64,000 nucleotides of DNA from Prado023 sp963700475 (GCA_963700475.1 CAVOXR010000010.1:62001-126000); one strand, 5' to 3'; counted from the stretch's first letter, positions 25,740-34,987 are shown. The notes: generated from the letters alone by a model not told the origin. Translations and numbers: made by a program.

Positions 25740-27098
25740 GTGACCCTTCAGTGGCTCGACGGGATGACGTGGTGGCACGTCTATCCGTTGGGGTTCTCGG
25801 GCGCCGAGCCTGAGTCTGGCCAGGCCCACGGGGTCGTGCACCGTCTGCGACACCTGTCCAACTGGCTGGACTACGCCCATGACATGGGATGTCGCGGTCT
25901 CCAACTCGGACCCATCTTCGCCTCGGAGACGCACGGCTACGACACGACGGACCACCTGCACATCGACCACCGCCTCGGCGACGAGCGGGACTTCGACGCG
26001 CTCGTTCGTGGCTGCCATGACCGCGGGATGCGCGTGCTGCTCGACGGGGTGTTCAACCACGTCGGCTACGCGCATCCGATGTTCCAGGTGGCCAGAGCCG
26101 CTGGTCCGGACCCACAGGGCGCCGGTGCCCAGGCGGCGAAGTGGTTCGATCTCCGGTGGCCCGATCCCGCAGGTGAGCCCGAGTACGACGTCTTCGAGGG
26201 CCACGGCAACCTCGTGACGCTGAACCACGAGGATCCGGCGGTCATCAACTACGTGGTGCACGTGATGGACCACTGGCTGTCGCGAGGTGCCGACGGCTGG
26301 CGTCTGGACGCTGCGTACGCCGTGGCTCCAGCGTTCTGGCGCGAGGTCCTGTCCCGGGTCCGCGCCCTTCATCCCGACGCCTGGTTCGTCGGCGAGTACA
26401 TCCACGGCGAGCCGCCCCAGATCCTGGACGAGACGACCCTGGACTCGGTCACGGCCTACGGGCTGTGGCGCCCGCTCTGGCGATCGCTGAACGAGTCGAA
26501 CTACTTCGACCTCACGTGGCAGATCGAGCGGCTGGCCGAGTACGCCAGCGAGCACCCGCCCCTGACCTTCGTCGGCAACCACGACACGACGCGCATCGCC
26601 AGCAACCTCGAGGACCAGCGCCACTTCGGCCACGCCATCGCTGCCCTGTTCACGTTGCCCGGCACCCCATCGGTGTACTACGGCGACGAGCAGGCGTTCC
26701 GGGGCATCAAGGAGGACAGGTTCGGCGGCGACGAGGCCGTGCGACCCATGTTCCCCGACCGCCCCGACGGCCTGGCCCCCTGGGGATGGCCGATCCACCA
26801 CCTGCACCGCCAACTGATCGAGATGCGCTCGCGTCACCCGTGGATGACCCGCTCACAGGTGACCATCGAGCACGTGACGAACACGGCCCTCGCGCTGCAG
26901 GTGTCACCGCCCGCTGGGAGCGGCCGCCGGATCACCACGCTGCTCAACATCGCCGACGAGCCGGCGACGTTCCCGGTCGAGCTGCCGGATCACACGATCG
27001 AGGTCCAGCCCGACAGCGCCGCGCACGAGCCTGACCTGCTGGTCGTGCCCGGCCACGCGTGGCGGGTCCTGTCGCACGGGGCGCCACACTGGGCCTGA
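25740..27098 (+). CDS. GH13 alpha-amylase family glycosidase
   Basis: 452 residues; no signal, so cytoplasmic. The GH13 barrel motifs are intact: DGVFNHVG (region I), GWRLDAAY with the nucleophile Asp190 (II), VGEYIHGE with acid/base Glu219 (III), and VGNHDTTRI with Asp282 (IV). It acts on alpha-glucosidic bonds, perhaps trehalose, maltodextrin or glycogen; which one cannot be read. The GTG start is supported by the -10 seven bases upstream. A short beta-rich C-terminal domain is present. Confidence 0.9.
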   Translation: MTLQWLDGMTWWHVYPLGFSGAEPESGQAHGVVHRLRHLSNWLDYAHDMGCRGLQLGPIFASETHGYDTTDHLHIDHRLGDERDFDALVRGCHDRGMRVLLDGVFNHVGYAHPMFQVARAAGPDPQGAGAQAAKWFDLRWPDPAGEPEYDVFEGHGNLVTLNHEDPAVINYVVHVMDHWLSRGADGWRLDAAYAVAPAFWREVLSRVRALHPDAWFVGEYIHGEPPQILDETTLDSVTAYGLWRPLWRSLNESNYFDLTWQIERLAEYASEHPPLTFVGNHDTTRIASNLEDQRHFGHAIAALFTLPGTPSVYYGDEQAFRGIKEDRFGGDEAVRPMFPDRPDGLAPWGWPIHHLHRQLIEMRSRHPWMTRSQVTIEHVTNTALALQVSPPAGSGRRITTLLNIADEPATFPVELPDHTIEVQPDSAAHEPDLLVVPGHAWRVLSHGAPHWA

Positions 27099-27114
27099 GG
27101 CCCCGACTCCCGGC

Positions 27115-28617
27115 TCAGGTCGCGACGACCAACGCTCCCCCGCCACGCCGGCCATCGGCCACGGCCCGCACCGAGCCATCGGGCAGCCGTTGCACAGCGT
27201 TGACGCCGCCGAAGAAGAGGTTGTGTCCGGGCCAGACGTTGACGGGGCTGATCGCGCAGGCCCGCAGGCCGTCGATCAGCTCGGGCGGGAACATCGGCTC
27301 GACCTGCAGGCCCCGGTCGTCGGGGTGGACGCGAGCAGCCGACACCGCCTGCGCCAGGGACTGGCCACCGTCCACGATGCGCATCAGGACCTCGACCATC
27401 GAGGAGCGGATCCGCTCGGACCCACCGGTGCCCAGGGCGAGGACCCCGCCGTCCGGGGCGACCAGGATCGAGGGGCTCATCATCGAGCCCATCCGCTGGC
27501 CCGGCGGCGTCGCGTGGAACCCATCCGGGTTGAGGTCGGCCTCCCCCAACATGTTGTTCAGCTGGATCCCGGTCCCAGGGATCACGAAGCCCGACGCCAC
27601 CCCGTTGGAGCTGGTCATGGACGCGACCATCCCGTCAGCGTCGACGGCGCTCACGTGCGTGGTGCCGGTCGAGGTCAGGGGCGTGGTGGCACCGCCGCGC
27701 CGGTGGATCGTGGCCGCCACGAGCGTCTCGACGAGCCCGATCCACCCCCGGGCGTCCTCCGGGTCGAACGGGGGCGCGACCGCGAGCGTGTCGGCGATGA
27801 TCGACCCGCCGAACGAGGGCGGCGGATTGGTGAAGAAGTGATGGCCGGCGCGCTCGGCGACCAAGGGATCCCGATGGATCACCTGGTAGGCGTCGAGGTC
27901 GGCGGCGGTGACCAGCCCGCCCTGGCGCATCGCGTCCAGCAGCGGTTCGGCGAACGCTGCGCTCTCGATGGAGGAGACGGTCCCGTCGGCGAGGAGGTCG
28001 AGGAACCGCGCGAGGTCCGGGTTGCGGATCAGGTCACCGGCGACCAGCCAGCGCCCCTCGCGCTGCACGAGGCGGCGGCACTCCGGAGACAGGCCGACCA
28101 GCTCGCGGATCAGGCCGGTGAGGATCCCCTGCGCCGGCTCCATGACCACCCCGTCGGCGGCGTACCGCCGGGCTGGGGCGACGAGGGTCGCCAGCGGGAG
28201 CCGGGCGAACTCGTCGTGGGCCGCGAGGATCCCTGCCAGCAGCCCCGGGACCGCCACCGAACCCATCCCGACGTGGAAGGTCTGGACCGTGCTCGGGTAC
28301 ACGACATCCATCGGCAGGAAGTGGAGGTCGAGCTCCTCGACGGGAAGCCCGCGGCCGGGGGTGTCGACGAAGGAGTCGCGGACATGGACCTCGCCGTTGG
28401 GGCGGCGCACCATGAGGAACCCGCCCCCACCGAGCGAGGCCACAGCCTGCTCAGCGACCGTGGCGGCGAAGGTGGCGGCGAGCACCGCATCCACCGCATT
28501 GCCACCGGCCGCGAGCGCCTCGGCCCCCGCCCGTGCGGTCGCCGCGCTGCCAGCGGCGACGGCGGCCGAGCCGGGACCGCCGTGCGCCACTGCGCTGCCG
28601 ACGGGATCAGGAACCAC
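27115..28617 (-). CDS. Gamma-glutamyltransferase family protein
   Basis: 500 residues. GGT proteins are made as one chain that cleaves itself before a Thr. That Thr is visible as Thr320 in GTTHVSAVDADGMVASMT, and the substrate loop MGSMMSPSILV follows. No signal peptide is seen, unlike secreted GGTs. The GTG at 28617 is chosen over GTG 28665 because TACCCT lies exactly seven bases upstream. It is divergent from a YbdK-type gamma-glutamyl ligase gene, so the two may act on the same gamma-glutamyl compound. Confidence 0.88.
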   Translation of the reverse strand: MVPDPVGSAVAHGGPGSAAVAAGSAATARAGAEALAAGGNAVDAVLAATFAATVAEQAVASLGGGGFLMVRRPNGEVHVRDSFVDTPGRGLPVEELDLHFLPMDVVYPSTVQTFHVGMGSVAVPGLLAGILAAHDEFARLPLATLVAPARRYAADGVVMEPAQGILTGLIRELVGLSPECRRLVQREGRWLVAGDLIRNPDLARFLDLLADGTVSSIESAAFAEPLLDAMRQGGLVTAADLDAYQVIHRDPLVAERAGHHFFTNPPPSFGGSIIADTLAVAPPFDPEDARGWIGLVETLVAATIHRRGGATTPLTSTGTTHVSAVDADGMVASMTSSNGVASGFVIPGTGIQLNNMLGEADLNPDGFHATPPGQRMGSMMSPSILVAPDGGVLALGTGGSERIRSSMVEVLMRIVDGGQSLAQAVSAARVHPDDRGLQVEPMFPPELIDGLRACAISPVNVWPGHNLFFGGVNAVQRLPDGSVRAVADGRRGGGALVVAT

Positions 28618-28624
28618 ATGCAGA

Positions 28625-28630
28625 AGGGTA
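28625..28630 (-). promoter_or_regulatory. -10 of the gamma-glutamyltransferase gene (leaderless)
   Basis: TACCCT on the - strand, seven bases before GTG 28617. Confidence 0.5.
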
Positions 28631-28679
28631 GTGGCCCTAGCCTGAGCCCAGTCACGCGTTCCCACGCCGGAGGAAGTCC

Positions 28680-29816
28680 ATGCTGATCCCCTTCACCAGC
28701 TCCCCGGCCCACACCCTCGGGGTGGAGATCGAGATGGGGCTGGTCCACGACGAGACAGACGAGCTCGAGTGCGCCGCACCGGAGGTGCTCGCCGAGGCCG
28801 GAACCGCGTACCCGGGCGGCGTGCACCCCAGGATCCACCAGGAGCTCTTCCAGTCGACCATCGAGCTGATCACCGGGGTGTGCGCGACGCCGGCCGACGC
28901 CCACGCCGATCTCGCGGCCACGGTTGCCGAGCTCCAACCGATCCTGCGCAGGCGGCACCTGGCCCTGATCGGCACCGGGGTGCACCCGTTCTCCAGCTGG
29001 AACCGCCTGCGCCTCACCGAGGACGATCGGTATGCCCGCCTCGTCGAGAAGATCCAGTGGCCGGCGCGGCGAATGATGATCCATGGGGTGCACTTCCACG
29101 TGGGCGTTCCCTCGGGCGATCACGCCGTCGCCGTGACCAACGCCCTGACCAACCTCCTGCCGCACTTCGTGGCGCTCTCGGCCTCGAGCCCCTACTGGTT
29201 CGGCGACGACACCGGACTCGCCTCGATGCGCACGAAGGTGTTCGAGTCGATGCCCTCAGCCAGCCTTCCCCCCGAGCTGACCGACTGGGCGGACTTCGAG
29301 AACCTGGTGGACATCCTCGTCCGCGCGGGGACGATCGAGACGGTCAAGGAGCTCTGGTGGGACATCCGCCCGAGCCCGACCTGGGGAACCGTGGAACTGC
29401 GCATGTGCGACGGCATGGCCACGCTGACCGAGCTCTGTGCGCTGGCCGCCCTGGCCCAGGCAGCGGTGGCGTACCTGTGCCGACGCATCGACGCCGGCGA
29501 GCAGTTCACCCGCGAGCCCGACTGGGTGCTGCGCGAGAACAAGTGGCGGGCCGCGAGGTACGGCATCGAGGCAACCCTGGTGCACGGCGACGGGTCGGTG
29601 ACCCTGCTGGCCGACGAGGTGGGCCAGTGGGTGCAGCGCGTTCGGCCCGAGGCGCTCGCCCTGGGCACGGAGGCGGACCTCGACCGGGTGCTCGATATCC
29701 TTGACCGCCAGCCCAGCTACGTCCGCCAGCGCGCGGTCGTCGCCGAGGGCGGCACCCTGCGCGACGTGGTGGAGCTGCTGCGTCGGGAGTTCGCCAACGA
29801 CCGCGTCGGAGGATGA
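28680..29816 (+). CDS. Carboxylate-amine ligase, YbdK/GCS2 type
   Basis: 378 residues, ATG with GGAGGAA upstream. The GCS2 family joins glutamate to cysteine or another amine using ATP. Visible are LGVEIEMGLVHDET (metal-binding Glu residues), the HGVHFHVGVPSGD segment and IRPSPTWGTVELRMCD. It overlaps the next gene by ATGA. In a mycothiol-making organism it is not needed for the main thiol; gamma-glutamylcysteine for ergothioneine, or another product, is possible. Confidence 0.88.
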   Translation: MLIPFTSSPAHTLGVEIEMGLVHDETDELECAAPEVLAEAGTAYPGGVHPRIHQELFQSTIELITGVCATPADAHADLAATVAELQPILRRRHLALIGTGVHPFSSWNRLRLTEDDRYARLVEKIQWPARRMMIHGVHFHVGVPSGDHAVAVTNALTNLLPHFVALSASSPYWFGDDTGLASMRTKVFESMPSASLPPELTDWADFENLVDILVRAGTIETVKELWWDIRPSPTWGTVELRMCDGMATLTELCALAALAQAAVAYLCRRIDAGEQFTREPDWVLRENKWRAARYGIEATLVHGDGSVTLLADEVGQWVQRVRPEALALGTEADLDRVLDILDRQPSYVRQRAVVAEGGTLRDVVELLRREFANDRVGG

Positions 29817-31135
29817 GTGTGAGCGTCACTGTGCCGGGACCTCCGATCGAGGACCTGGGGTCCGACCTCACGGGGATGCCGATCGATCCGGAGCTGCTGC
29901 ACGTCGTGCAGGCGATGGTCGAGCACAAGTCCGGCGAGCTGGTCTACACCCGACGCTGGCTGCATGCCCGCCCCGAGGTCAGCCGCGCCGAGCATGAGAC
30001 CACCGCCGCCCTGCGCGAGCGGCTCCAGGCGGAGGGGCTCTCCCCCCGGGTCCTGAGCGTGGGGACCGGCCTGCTGTGCGACATCGGCCACGAGGGGCCG
30101 CTGGTGGCCCTGCGCGCGGACATCGACGCCCTGGTCATGCATGACGCCAAGGACGTGCCGTACCGCTCGATGAATCAGGGCGCCTGTCACGCCTGCGGCC
30201 ACGATGTCCACACGGCCGTCGTCCTCGGCGCGGGCCTGGTCCTTCGCGAGCTCATCGACTCCGGGCGGATCCGCGGTCGCGTGCGGCTGGTCTTCGAGCC
30301 GTCCGAGGAGTCCCTGCCCGGTGGAGCCCTGGACGTCATCGCCGACGGTGGGATGGACGGTGTGCAGGGCATCTTCGGGGTGCACTGCGACCCCAAGATC
30401 GACGCCGGCCAGCTCGGCTGCCGGATCGGGCCGATCACCTCGGCCTCCCACCACGTCGCGATCCGGATGACGGGTCCGGGCGGGCACACCGCGCGGCCGT
30501 CGCTGACCGTGAACCTGGCCGACGAGGTCGCCCGCGTCGTGCGCGAGCTGCCGGTCGTGGTGCAGGCTGCCGCTGACGGCTTGGCAGCCGCCCCTGCCCG
30601 CGGTGAGGTCCGGCTCGTCTTCGGCACGATCCACACCGGCTCGGCATCCAACGTCATCCCCGCCGAGGCCGACCTGACAGGCTCGGTCCGCACTCCGGAC
30701 CCGACGGTGTCCGACGCGCTGATGACCATCGTCCCGCAGGCGATCGCTGCAGTCCTGGGCACCGACGTGCGCCCCGATGCCGAGGGCCACGAGGGCTCGC
30801 GACCTGACGGGCTGCACTGGTACCTGCGCCACCGGCCGGGTGTCACGCCCGTGATCAACGACGCTGCCGCCACCCGGATGATGGCCAGCGCGGCACTCGT
30901 CGCCGGCGGCCCCGACGCCGTCTGCGACACCGCGCACTCGTGGGGCGGCGACACCTTCGGCTGGTACCAGGGCCTCGTCCCCGGCTGCTACGCCCGCCTC
31001 GGCACGCACTGGCCGGGGCGCCCCGACCGTCTCGACCTGCACCGCCCGACGTTCGACGTGGACGAGAGTGCGATCGCCTTCGGGACGAAGTCGCTGGTGC
31101 TGGCCGCGATCGGCTGGATGTCCACCCTGAGGTGA
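29813..31135 (+). CDS. M20 family amidohydrolase
   Basis: 440 residues. The M20D metal site is visible: HACGHDVHTAVVLG, then EPSEESLPGG, and GHTARPS in the dimerisation domain. These enzymes cleave N-acyl or other amide bonds of amino acids. It overlaps the ligase gene by four bases, so the two are translated together; a role in removing or recycling the ligase product is inference. No signal peptide. Confidence 0.88.
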   Translation: MSVSVTVPGPPIEDLGSDLTGMPIDPELLHVVQAMVEHKSGELVYTRRWLHARPEVSRAEHETTAALRERLQAEGLSPRVLSVGTGLLCDIGHEGPLVALRADIDALVMHDAKDVPYRSMNQGACHACGHDVHTAVVLGAGLVLRELIDSGRIRGRVRLVFEPSEESLPGGALDVIADGGMDGVQGIFGVHCDPKIDAGQLGCRIGPITSASHHVAIRMTGPGGHTARPSLTVNLADEVARVVRELPVVVQAAADGLAAAPARGEVRLVFGTIHTGSASNVIPAEADLTGSVRTPDPTVSDALMTIVPQAIAAVLGTDVRPDAEGHEGSRPDGLHWYLRHRPGVTPVINDAAATRMMASAALVAGGPDAVCDTAHSWGGDTFGWYQGLVPGCYARLGTHWPGRPDRLDLHRPTFDVDESAIAFGTKSLVLAAIGWMSTLR

Positions 31136-31372
31136 GGCCCCGGGCCCGGGCGGGGCCCGCCCCGCCGCCCCGCCACCCGCCGCAACCGCCCGCCCGTTCG
31201 CTTACTCGCCCATTCGCTTCGTCCGGATTCCCGACGAACAGCGCTCCGGGATCCGGACGAACCACGGTCTGGTCCACTGGAAAGTGGACGAACCGCTGGG
31301 GGGCGGGCCGGGAGGGAGGCGAGGTGGGTGGGTGCTGGTGCGCGCCTGTCGCCGTGATGCGACCATGGGGCT
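31136..31372. other. Gene-free gap with two hairpins
   Basis: No gene seen. Just after the amidohydrolase there is very GC-rich sequence. A long imperfect inverted repeat spans 31218-31233 and 31247-31261 (one bulged T), and GTCCACT-GGAA-AGTGGAC forms a perfect 7-bp hairpin at 31272-31289. They may terminate the upstream transcript or form part of the glutaredoxin leader. Confidence 0.5.
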
Positions 31373-31630
31373 ATGTCCGATCTGACCGTGTATGGGGCTG
31401 ACTGGTGCCCTGACTGCCGACGCTCCAAGAAGCTGCTGGACCGGCTTGGGGTCGCGTACACCTATGTGGACGTCGATGAGGACGCTGCGGCCCTGGCGAC
31501 CATGAAGTCCTTGAACGGGGGCCGGCAGTCGATCCCCGTGGTCGTGTTCCCCGACGGGCATCACCTGACCGAGCCGTCGGATCCGGCGCTGACGGCCGAC
31601 CTCGAGTCCGCCGGCCTCCTCCCCGGCTGA
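31373..31630 (+). CDS. Glutaredoxin-like protein
   Basis: 85 residues, a single thioredoxin-fold domain with redox motif WCPDC near the N-terminus and the cis-Pro segment SIPVVVFPDG. Such actinobacterial proteins (mycoredoxin-like) reduce mixed disulfides with mycothiol or take electrons from a reductase. The same WCPDCRRSK motif starts the thioredoxin reductase fusion at 59.7 kb, so the two are close paralogues. Start ATG 31373 begins the fold directly. Confidence 0.9.
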   Translation: MSDLTVYGADWCPDCRRSKKLLDRLGVAYTYVDVDEDAAALATMKSLNGGRQSIPVVVFPDGHHLTEPSDPALTADLESAGLLPG

Positions 31631-31835
31631 CCTCGGGTCAGGGCCTCGACCGAACGGGAGACCAACGGTTCGCGAACACGGGGCGCCACTGCGTGTGAGA
31701 CCCATCACATCGTGCTCTCATCGGGTGCTGCCCAGAACGACGCAGCCCCGGATCGGGGGAGAACGCGGCGTGAGAATGAGGTTTGGCTCACGCGCGGCCG
31801 GGTAGCCTGCTACCACTCACCTGCTCTGAATCCGC

Positions 31836-31860
31836 GTGGGCTCCTACCTGAGGAGCCCAC
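31836..31860 (+). promoter_or_regulatory. Hairpin in the aqpZ leader
   Basis: GTGGGCTCCT-ACCTG-AGGAGCCCAC is a perfect 10-bp stem with a 5-base loop, 30 bases before the aqpZ start. TAGCCT at 31803-31808 is a possible -10, and GGTAGC-CT-GCTACC overlaps it. The stem could control aqpZ read-through or translation, or terminate an upstream transcript. Confidence 0.5.
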
Positions 31861-31890
31861 TGCCTTGTCATGCGAAAGGTTCCACCTGTC

Positions 31891-32658
31891 ATGAGTCGCA
31901 AGCTCGGTGCCGAGTTCGTCGGCACCTTCCTCCTGGTCTTCCTCGCTGTCGGTGCGGCCGTCTTCGGCATCGCCGGTGGCGTCGGCTTCGACAAGTCCGG
32001 CCCGGGCTCGGGCGTCGTCGGGGTCGCGTTCGCGTTCGGCCTCGTCGTCCTGATGCTGGCCTACGCGTTCGGCCCGGTCTCCGGTACCCACGTCAACCCC
32101 GCCGTCACGCTCGCCATGGTCCTGGCCAAGCGGATGCCCGGCCGCGAGGGTGCCGGCTACGCCGCAGCCCAGTTCGCCGGCGCGATCGCTGGCGGCGCCA
32201 TGCTCAAGCTGTTCGTATCGTCCTTCGGTGTCACGGACCAGACCGGTGCCCTGGGCACCAACTCGTTCGACAACGGCGCCATCAACATGCCCGGTGCCTT
32301 CGTGCTCGAGACCCTGCTGACCGCCGCCTTCGTCCTCGTGATCCTCCTGGTCACGGAGAAGGTCGCCACCCCCGCCCTGGCGGGCCTGGCCATCGGCCTC
32401 TCGCTGACCGCCGTCCACCTCGTGGGCATCCCGCTGACCGGCACCTCGGTCAACCCGGCTCGCTCCTTCGGACCGGCCCTGTTCGAGGGTGGCGTGGCCA
32501 TGCAGCAGGTGTGGCTGTTCCTCCTCGCCCCGCTGGTCGGCGCTGTCCTGGCCGTCGGCGTCTGGAAGCTGACCCGCGTCGAGGACGCCCCCGAGAAGGT
32601 CATCGAGCTCCGTGGCGACATGGAGACCTCGGAGTCCCGCGAGGCCGCGACCGTCTGA
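31891..32658 (+). CDS. aqpZ: Aquaporin, AqpZ type
   Basis: 255 residues, six membrane helices and two half-helices. Both NPA boxes are intact (THVNPAVT and TSVNPARSFGPA). The filter residues look like the water-selective type: His in LTAVHLVGIPLTGTSVNPAR, as in AqpZ, rather than glycerol facilitators. ATG 31891 is taken; AAAGG lies about 11 bases upstream, and an in-frame ATG at 31870 would add seven residues. A strong hairpin precedes it and a long hairpin terminator follows. Confidence 0.92.
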   Translation: MSRKLGAEFVGTFLLVFLAVGAAVFGIAGGVGFDKSGPGSGVVGVAFAFGLVVLMLAYAFGPVSGTHVNPAVTLAMVLAKRMPGREGAGYAAAQFAGAIAGGAMLKLFVSSFGVTDQTGALGTNSFDNGAINMPGAFVLETLLTAAFVLVILLVTEKVATPALAGLAIGLSLTAVHLVGIPLTGTSVNPARSFGPALFEGGVAMQQVWLFLLAPLVGAVLAVGVWKLTRVEDAPEKVIELRGDMETSESREAATV

Positions 32659-32676
32659 CCCCTGCCTCAGCAGCAC

Positions 32677-32721
32677 CGCATGATGCCCGTCCCCGGACTC
32701 CCGGGTGGCGGGCATCATGCG
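32677..32721 (+). terminator. Terminator after aqpZ
   Basis: CGCATGATGCCCG (32677-32689) and CGGGCATCATGCG (32709-32721) are perfect 13-base inverse copies; the 19-base loop itself can form a CCCGG/CCGGG stem. It starts 19 bases past the aqpZ stop. Confidence 0.8.
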
Positions 32722-32787
32722 CTTCTGGCACCGGGACGCGGCGGGGGCGGGTCAACGGCCACCTGCATGCTCAGCGACAATCTGGCC

Positions 32788-33210
32788 ATGGAGTTCACCC
32801 GACCTGGCTGGGACGAGTACTTCCTCGGGATCGCAGACGCCGTGGCCGCGCGAGCAGACTGCCGACGCCGACAGGTGGGCGCGGTCCTGGTGTCCAACCA
32901 CCGGATCGTGGCCACGGGGTACAACGGCGCCGCCTCGGGCGGCCCCTCCTGCCTGGCTGGCGAGTGCCCGCGCGGGCTCCTCGACTCCGCGACCGTCGCG
33001 CCGGGCAGTTCGTACGACACCGGCGCCGGGGCCTGCGTGGCCCTGCACGCCGAGCAGAACTGCCTGCTGTACGCCGATCGCAGCCGGGCCGAGTCGGCCA
33101 CCATCTACGTGACGCACGAACCGTGTGACGGGTGCCGGCGGATGATCGCAGGGTCGGGCGTGACCCGCGCGGTCTGGCCCGGCGGGCAGTGGCAGGTCCG
33201 GGCTACCTGA
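32788..33210 (+). CDS. Deoxycytidylate deaminase family (ComEB-like)
   Basis: 140 residues. The zinc site is complete: HAEQN with catalytic Glu, and EPCDGC. The N-terminus RPGWDEYFLGIADAVAARAD followed by CRRRQVGAVLV is typical of dCMP deaminases, which supply dUMP for dTMP synthesis. ATG 32788 is chosen because this N-terminus begins there; upstream ATGs would add residues running through the aqpZ terminator. Cytidine-deaminase relatives with other substrates exist, so the exact nucleotide is inferred. Confidence 0.88.
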   Translation: MEFTRPGWDEYFLGIADAVAARADCRRRQVGAVLVSNHRIVATGYNGAASGGPSCLAGECPRGLLDSATVAPGSSYDTGAGACVALHAEQNCLLYADRSRAESATIYVTHEPCDGCRRMIAGSGVTRAVWPGGQWQVRAT

Positions 33211-33248
33211 GCTGTCGGTCGTTGAGCCGCCCCGTTCGACTGGGCCCC

Positions 33249-34064
33249 TCAGCCCAGGTACAGGCGCTGGCGGGCCTCCCAGACCCCACCGGCGGGCAGG
33301 ACGACCGGTACCACCGCGGTCGGCTCGATGCACACGAACCGCGCTTCGTCACCTGGTGCGACGTCGGGCAACGTGTGGCCCGGTCCGGGGTTCCAGACCA
33401 CCCGGTTCGAGAATCCCTCGGCAGCCACGTGCATGGTGCCAAGGACCGCGTCATTGAGCATCACCGGGGCCAGCGCCCCGCTGATCACCAGGTCCTGGGC
33501 ATCGAGGGCGCGGATGCGCCCCTCGAGGTGCTCGGAGAAATGCGGTGACGACGTCGAGGCACCGTCCCAGGCGTGACACCCCTCGAGTCCGGAGATCCAT
33601 GCCTCCGGATCGGCCACCGCCAGGTAGGTGTGCAAGCCGCCCGTGAATCGGGCGACGTCAGTCCCCCGGTTGTCGACCGTGAGCTTCATCGTCAGATCGA
33701 TCGGTGAAGCGGAGATGTCCAGCCTCGCCCGGAAGGCATGCGGCCAGACCGCCCGGGTCTCCTCGGAGTCCGTCAGCTGGAACGAGAGCGTGGCCCTGCC
33801 CTGCTCCGGCTGGGCGTGCACCGGCTGCCACTCGGCTGTCCGCGCGAATCCATGCTTGGGCAGGTCACCGAAGGCCCCGAACTGTGGGAAGAGCACCGGC
33901 ACGCCGCCCCGCAGGGCCTCAGCCTGCCCGTGGTGCGACAGCGGGCTCATCCAGAGCCGGTCCACGCCGTGGGTGGTCCAGCTCATCAGGTGCGCTCCGC
34001 GGGCGCTTGCGGTGATGCGGACGCCCGGGGCCTCGGCGACGATCGGCCGGTCTGTGGTGGTCAC
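33249..34064 (-). CDS. D-hexose-6-phosphate mutarotase / aldose 1-epimerase family
   Basis: 271 residues, a beta-sandwich of the galactose mutarotase fold. GGVPVLFPQFG, TGGLHTYLAV (catalytic His) and the late RVVWNPG are typical of YeaD-type glucose-6-phosphate epimerases. It interconverts alpha and beta anomers. GTG 34064 is supported by TAGGGT seven bases upstream (leaderless). It is convergent with the deaminase gene and stands alone. Confidence 0.88.
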   Translation of the reverse strand: MTTTDRPIVAEAPGVRITASARGAHLMSWTTHGVDRLWMSPLSHHGQAEALRGGVPVLFPQFGAFGDLPKHGFARTAEWQPVHAQPEQGRATLSFQLTDSEETRAVWPHAFRARLDISASPIDLTMKLTVDNRGTDVARFTGGLHTYLAVADPEAWISGLEGCHAWDGASTSSPHFSEHLEGRIRALDAQDLVISGALAPVMLNDAVLGTMHVAAEGFSNRVVWNPGPGHTLPDVAPGDEARFVCIEPTAVVPVVLPAGGVWEARQRLYLG

Positions 34065-34071
34065 GGTGCCG

Positions 34072-34077
34072 ACCCTA
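34072..34077 (-). promoter_or_regulatory. -10 of the mutarotase gene (leaderless)
   Basis: TAGGGT on the - strand, seven bases before GTG 34064. Confidence 0.5.
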
Positions 34078-34165
34078 CGCGGAAGTGGGCACGGCGCTCC
34101 CGCTCAGGACGAGGTCCCCGCCCGCCCAGTCGGGGCCGACGGAATGCAGTGGTGCCGACCGACGC

Positions 34166-34987
34166 TCAGCGCCCTTCGAACCTCGCGGGGCGACGCTCGA
34201 CGAAGGAGCGCAGGCCCTCCGCGGCGTCCTGGCTGGTCATGACCCCGGGCAGCAGCGCCCGAAGGTGCTCGATCGCCGCGGCCGGACCCTCGTCGCGGGC
34301 GACCCGGGAGTTCGCCAGGGTTGCCTGGACGCCCAGCGGTGCCTGCGCGGCGATGAGCTCGGCGATCCGGATCGCCTCGGCGAGCTGCTCGCCGGGCGGC
34401 ACGACAGCCTGGACCAGTCCGATCCGCGACGCCTCATCGGCGCCGAACTCCTCGCCGGTGAGCAGGAACCGCATCGCGTTGCCCCAGCCGAGGCTGGACT
34501 GCGCGCGGAAGGTGGCCCCTCCGAACGGCATGATCCCGCGGCCGACCTCGAGCTGGCGGAAGCGCACATCCGAGGCGGCGACCACGATGTCGGCCGCCAG
34601 CGCCAACTCGATGCTCAGCGTGAACGCGATGCCCTGCACGGCCATCACGACGGGCTTGGGCACCGGCGGGGCCCAGACCCCGAACGGGTCGAAGTCGTAC
34701 CCGCCCGAGAGGGCTGCGGGGCCCTTGGCCGCCACGGCGGGTCCGACCTCGGCGAGGTCCAGCCCGGCGGAGAAGTGCTCACCGACGGCGTGCACGACGC
34801 CGGCACGCAGGTCGGGGTCGCTGCCCAGCAGCTGGTAGGCCGCCCCGACCGCATCGATGGTGGCCAGGTCCCAGGCATTGCGCTTGTGCGGCCGGTTGAC
34901 CCCGATCACGAGGACGTGCCCACGGCGCTCGACCACCACCGGTGCATCCGATCCGGCTGTCAGGTCACTGGTCTGCTGCTCAGTCAT
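34166..34987 (-). CDS. Enoyl-CoA hydratase/isomerase (crotonase) family protein
   Basis: 273 residues. Crotonase-fold signatures: NRPHKRNAWD near the N-terminus, the oxyanion loop HFSAGLDLAEV and the second oxyanion segment AVQGIAFTLSIELALAADIVV. The usual Glu pair of true hydratases is not both evident (EVGRGIMPFGGAT in the second position), so another crotonase reaction is possible. It is probably leaderless: AATCAT six bases before the ATG. Pathway unknown; no other beta-oxidation gene is adjacent. Confidence 0.85.
   Translation of the reverse strand: MTEQQTSDLTAGSDAPVVVERRGHVLVIGVNRPHKRNAWDLATIDAVGAAYQLLGSDPDLRAGVVHAVGEHFSAGLDLAEVGPAVAAKGPAALSGGYDFDPFGVWAPPVPKPVVMAVQGIAFTLSIELALAADIVVAASDVRFRQLEVGRGIMPFGGATFRAQSSLGWGNAMRFLLTGEEFGADEASRIGLVQAVVPPGEQLAEAIRIAELIAAQAPLGVQATLANSRVARDEGPAAAIEHLRALLPGVMTSQDAAEGLRSFVERRPARFEGR

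Noticed and set aside
31740..31890. aqpZ leader as a c-di-AMP (ydaO) riboswitch
   Set aside because: A stretch reading TGAATCCGCG looks similar, but the remaining conserved blocks are not present in order.
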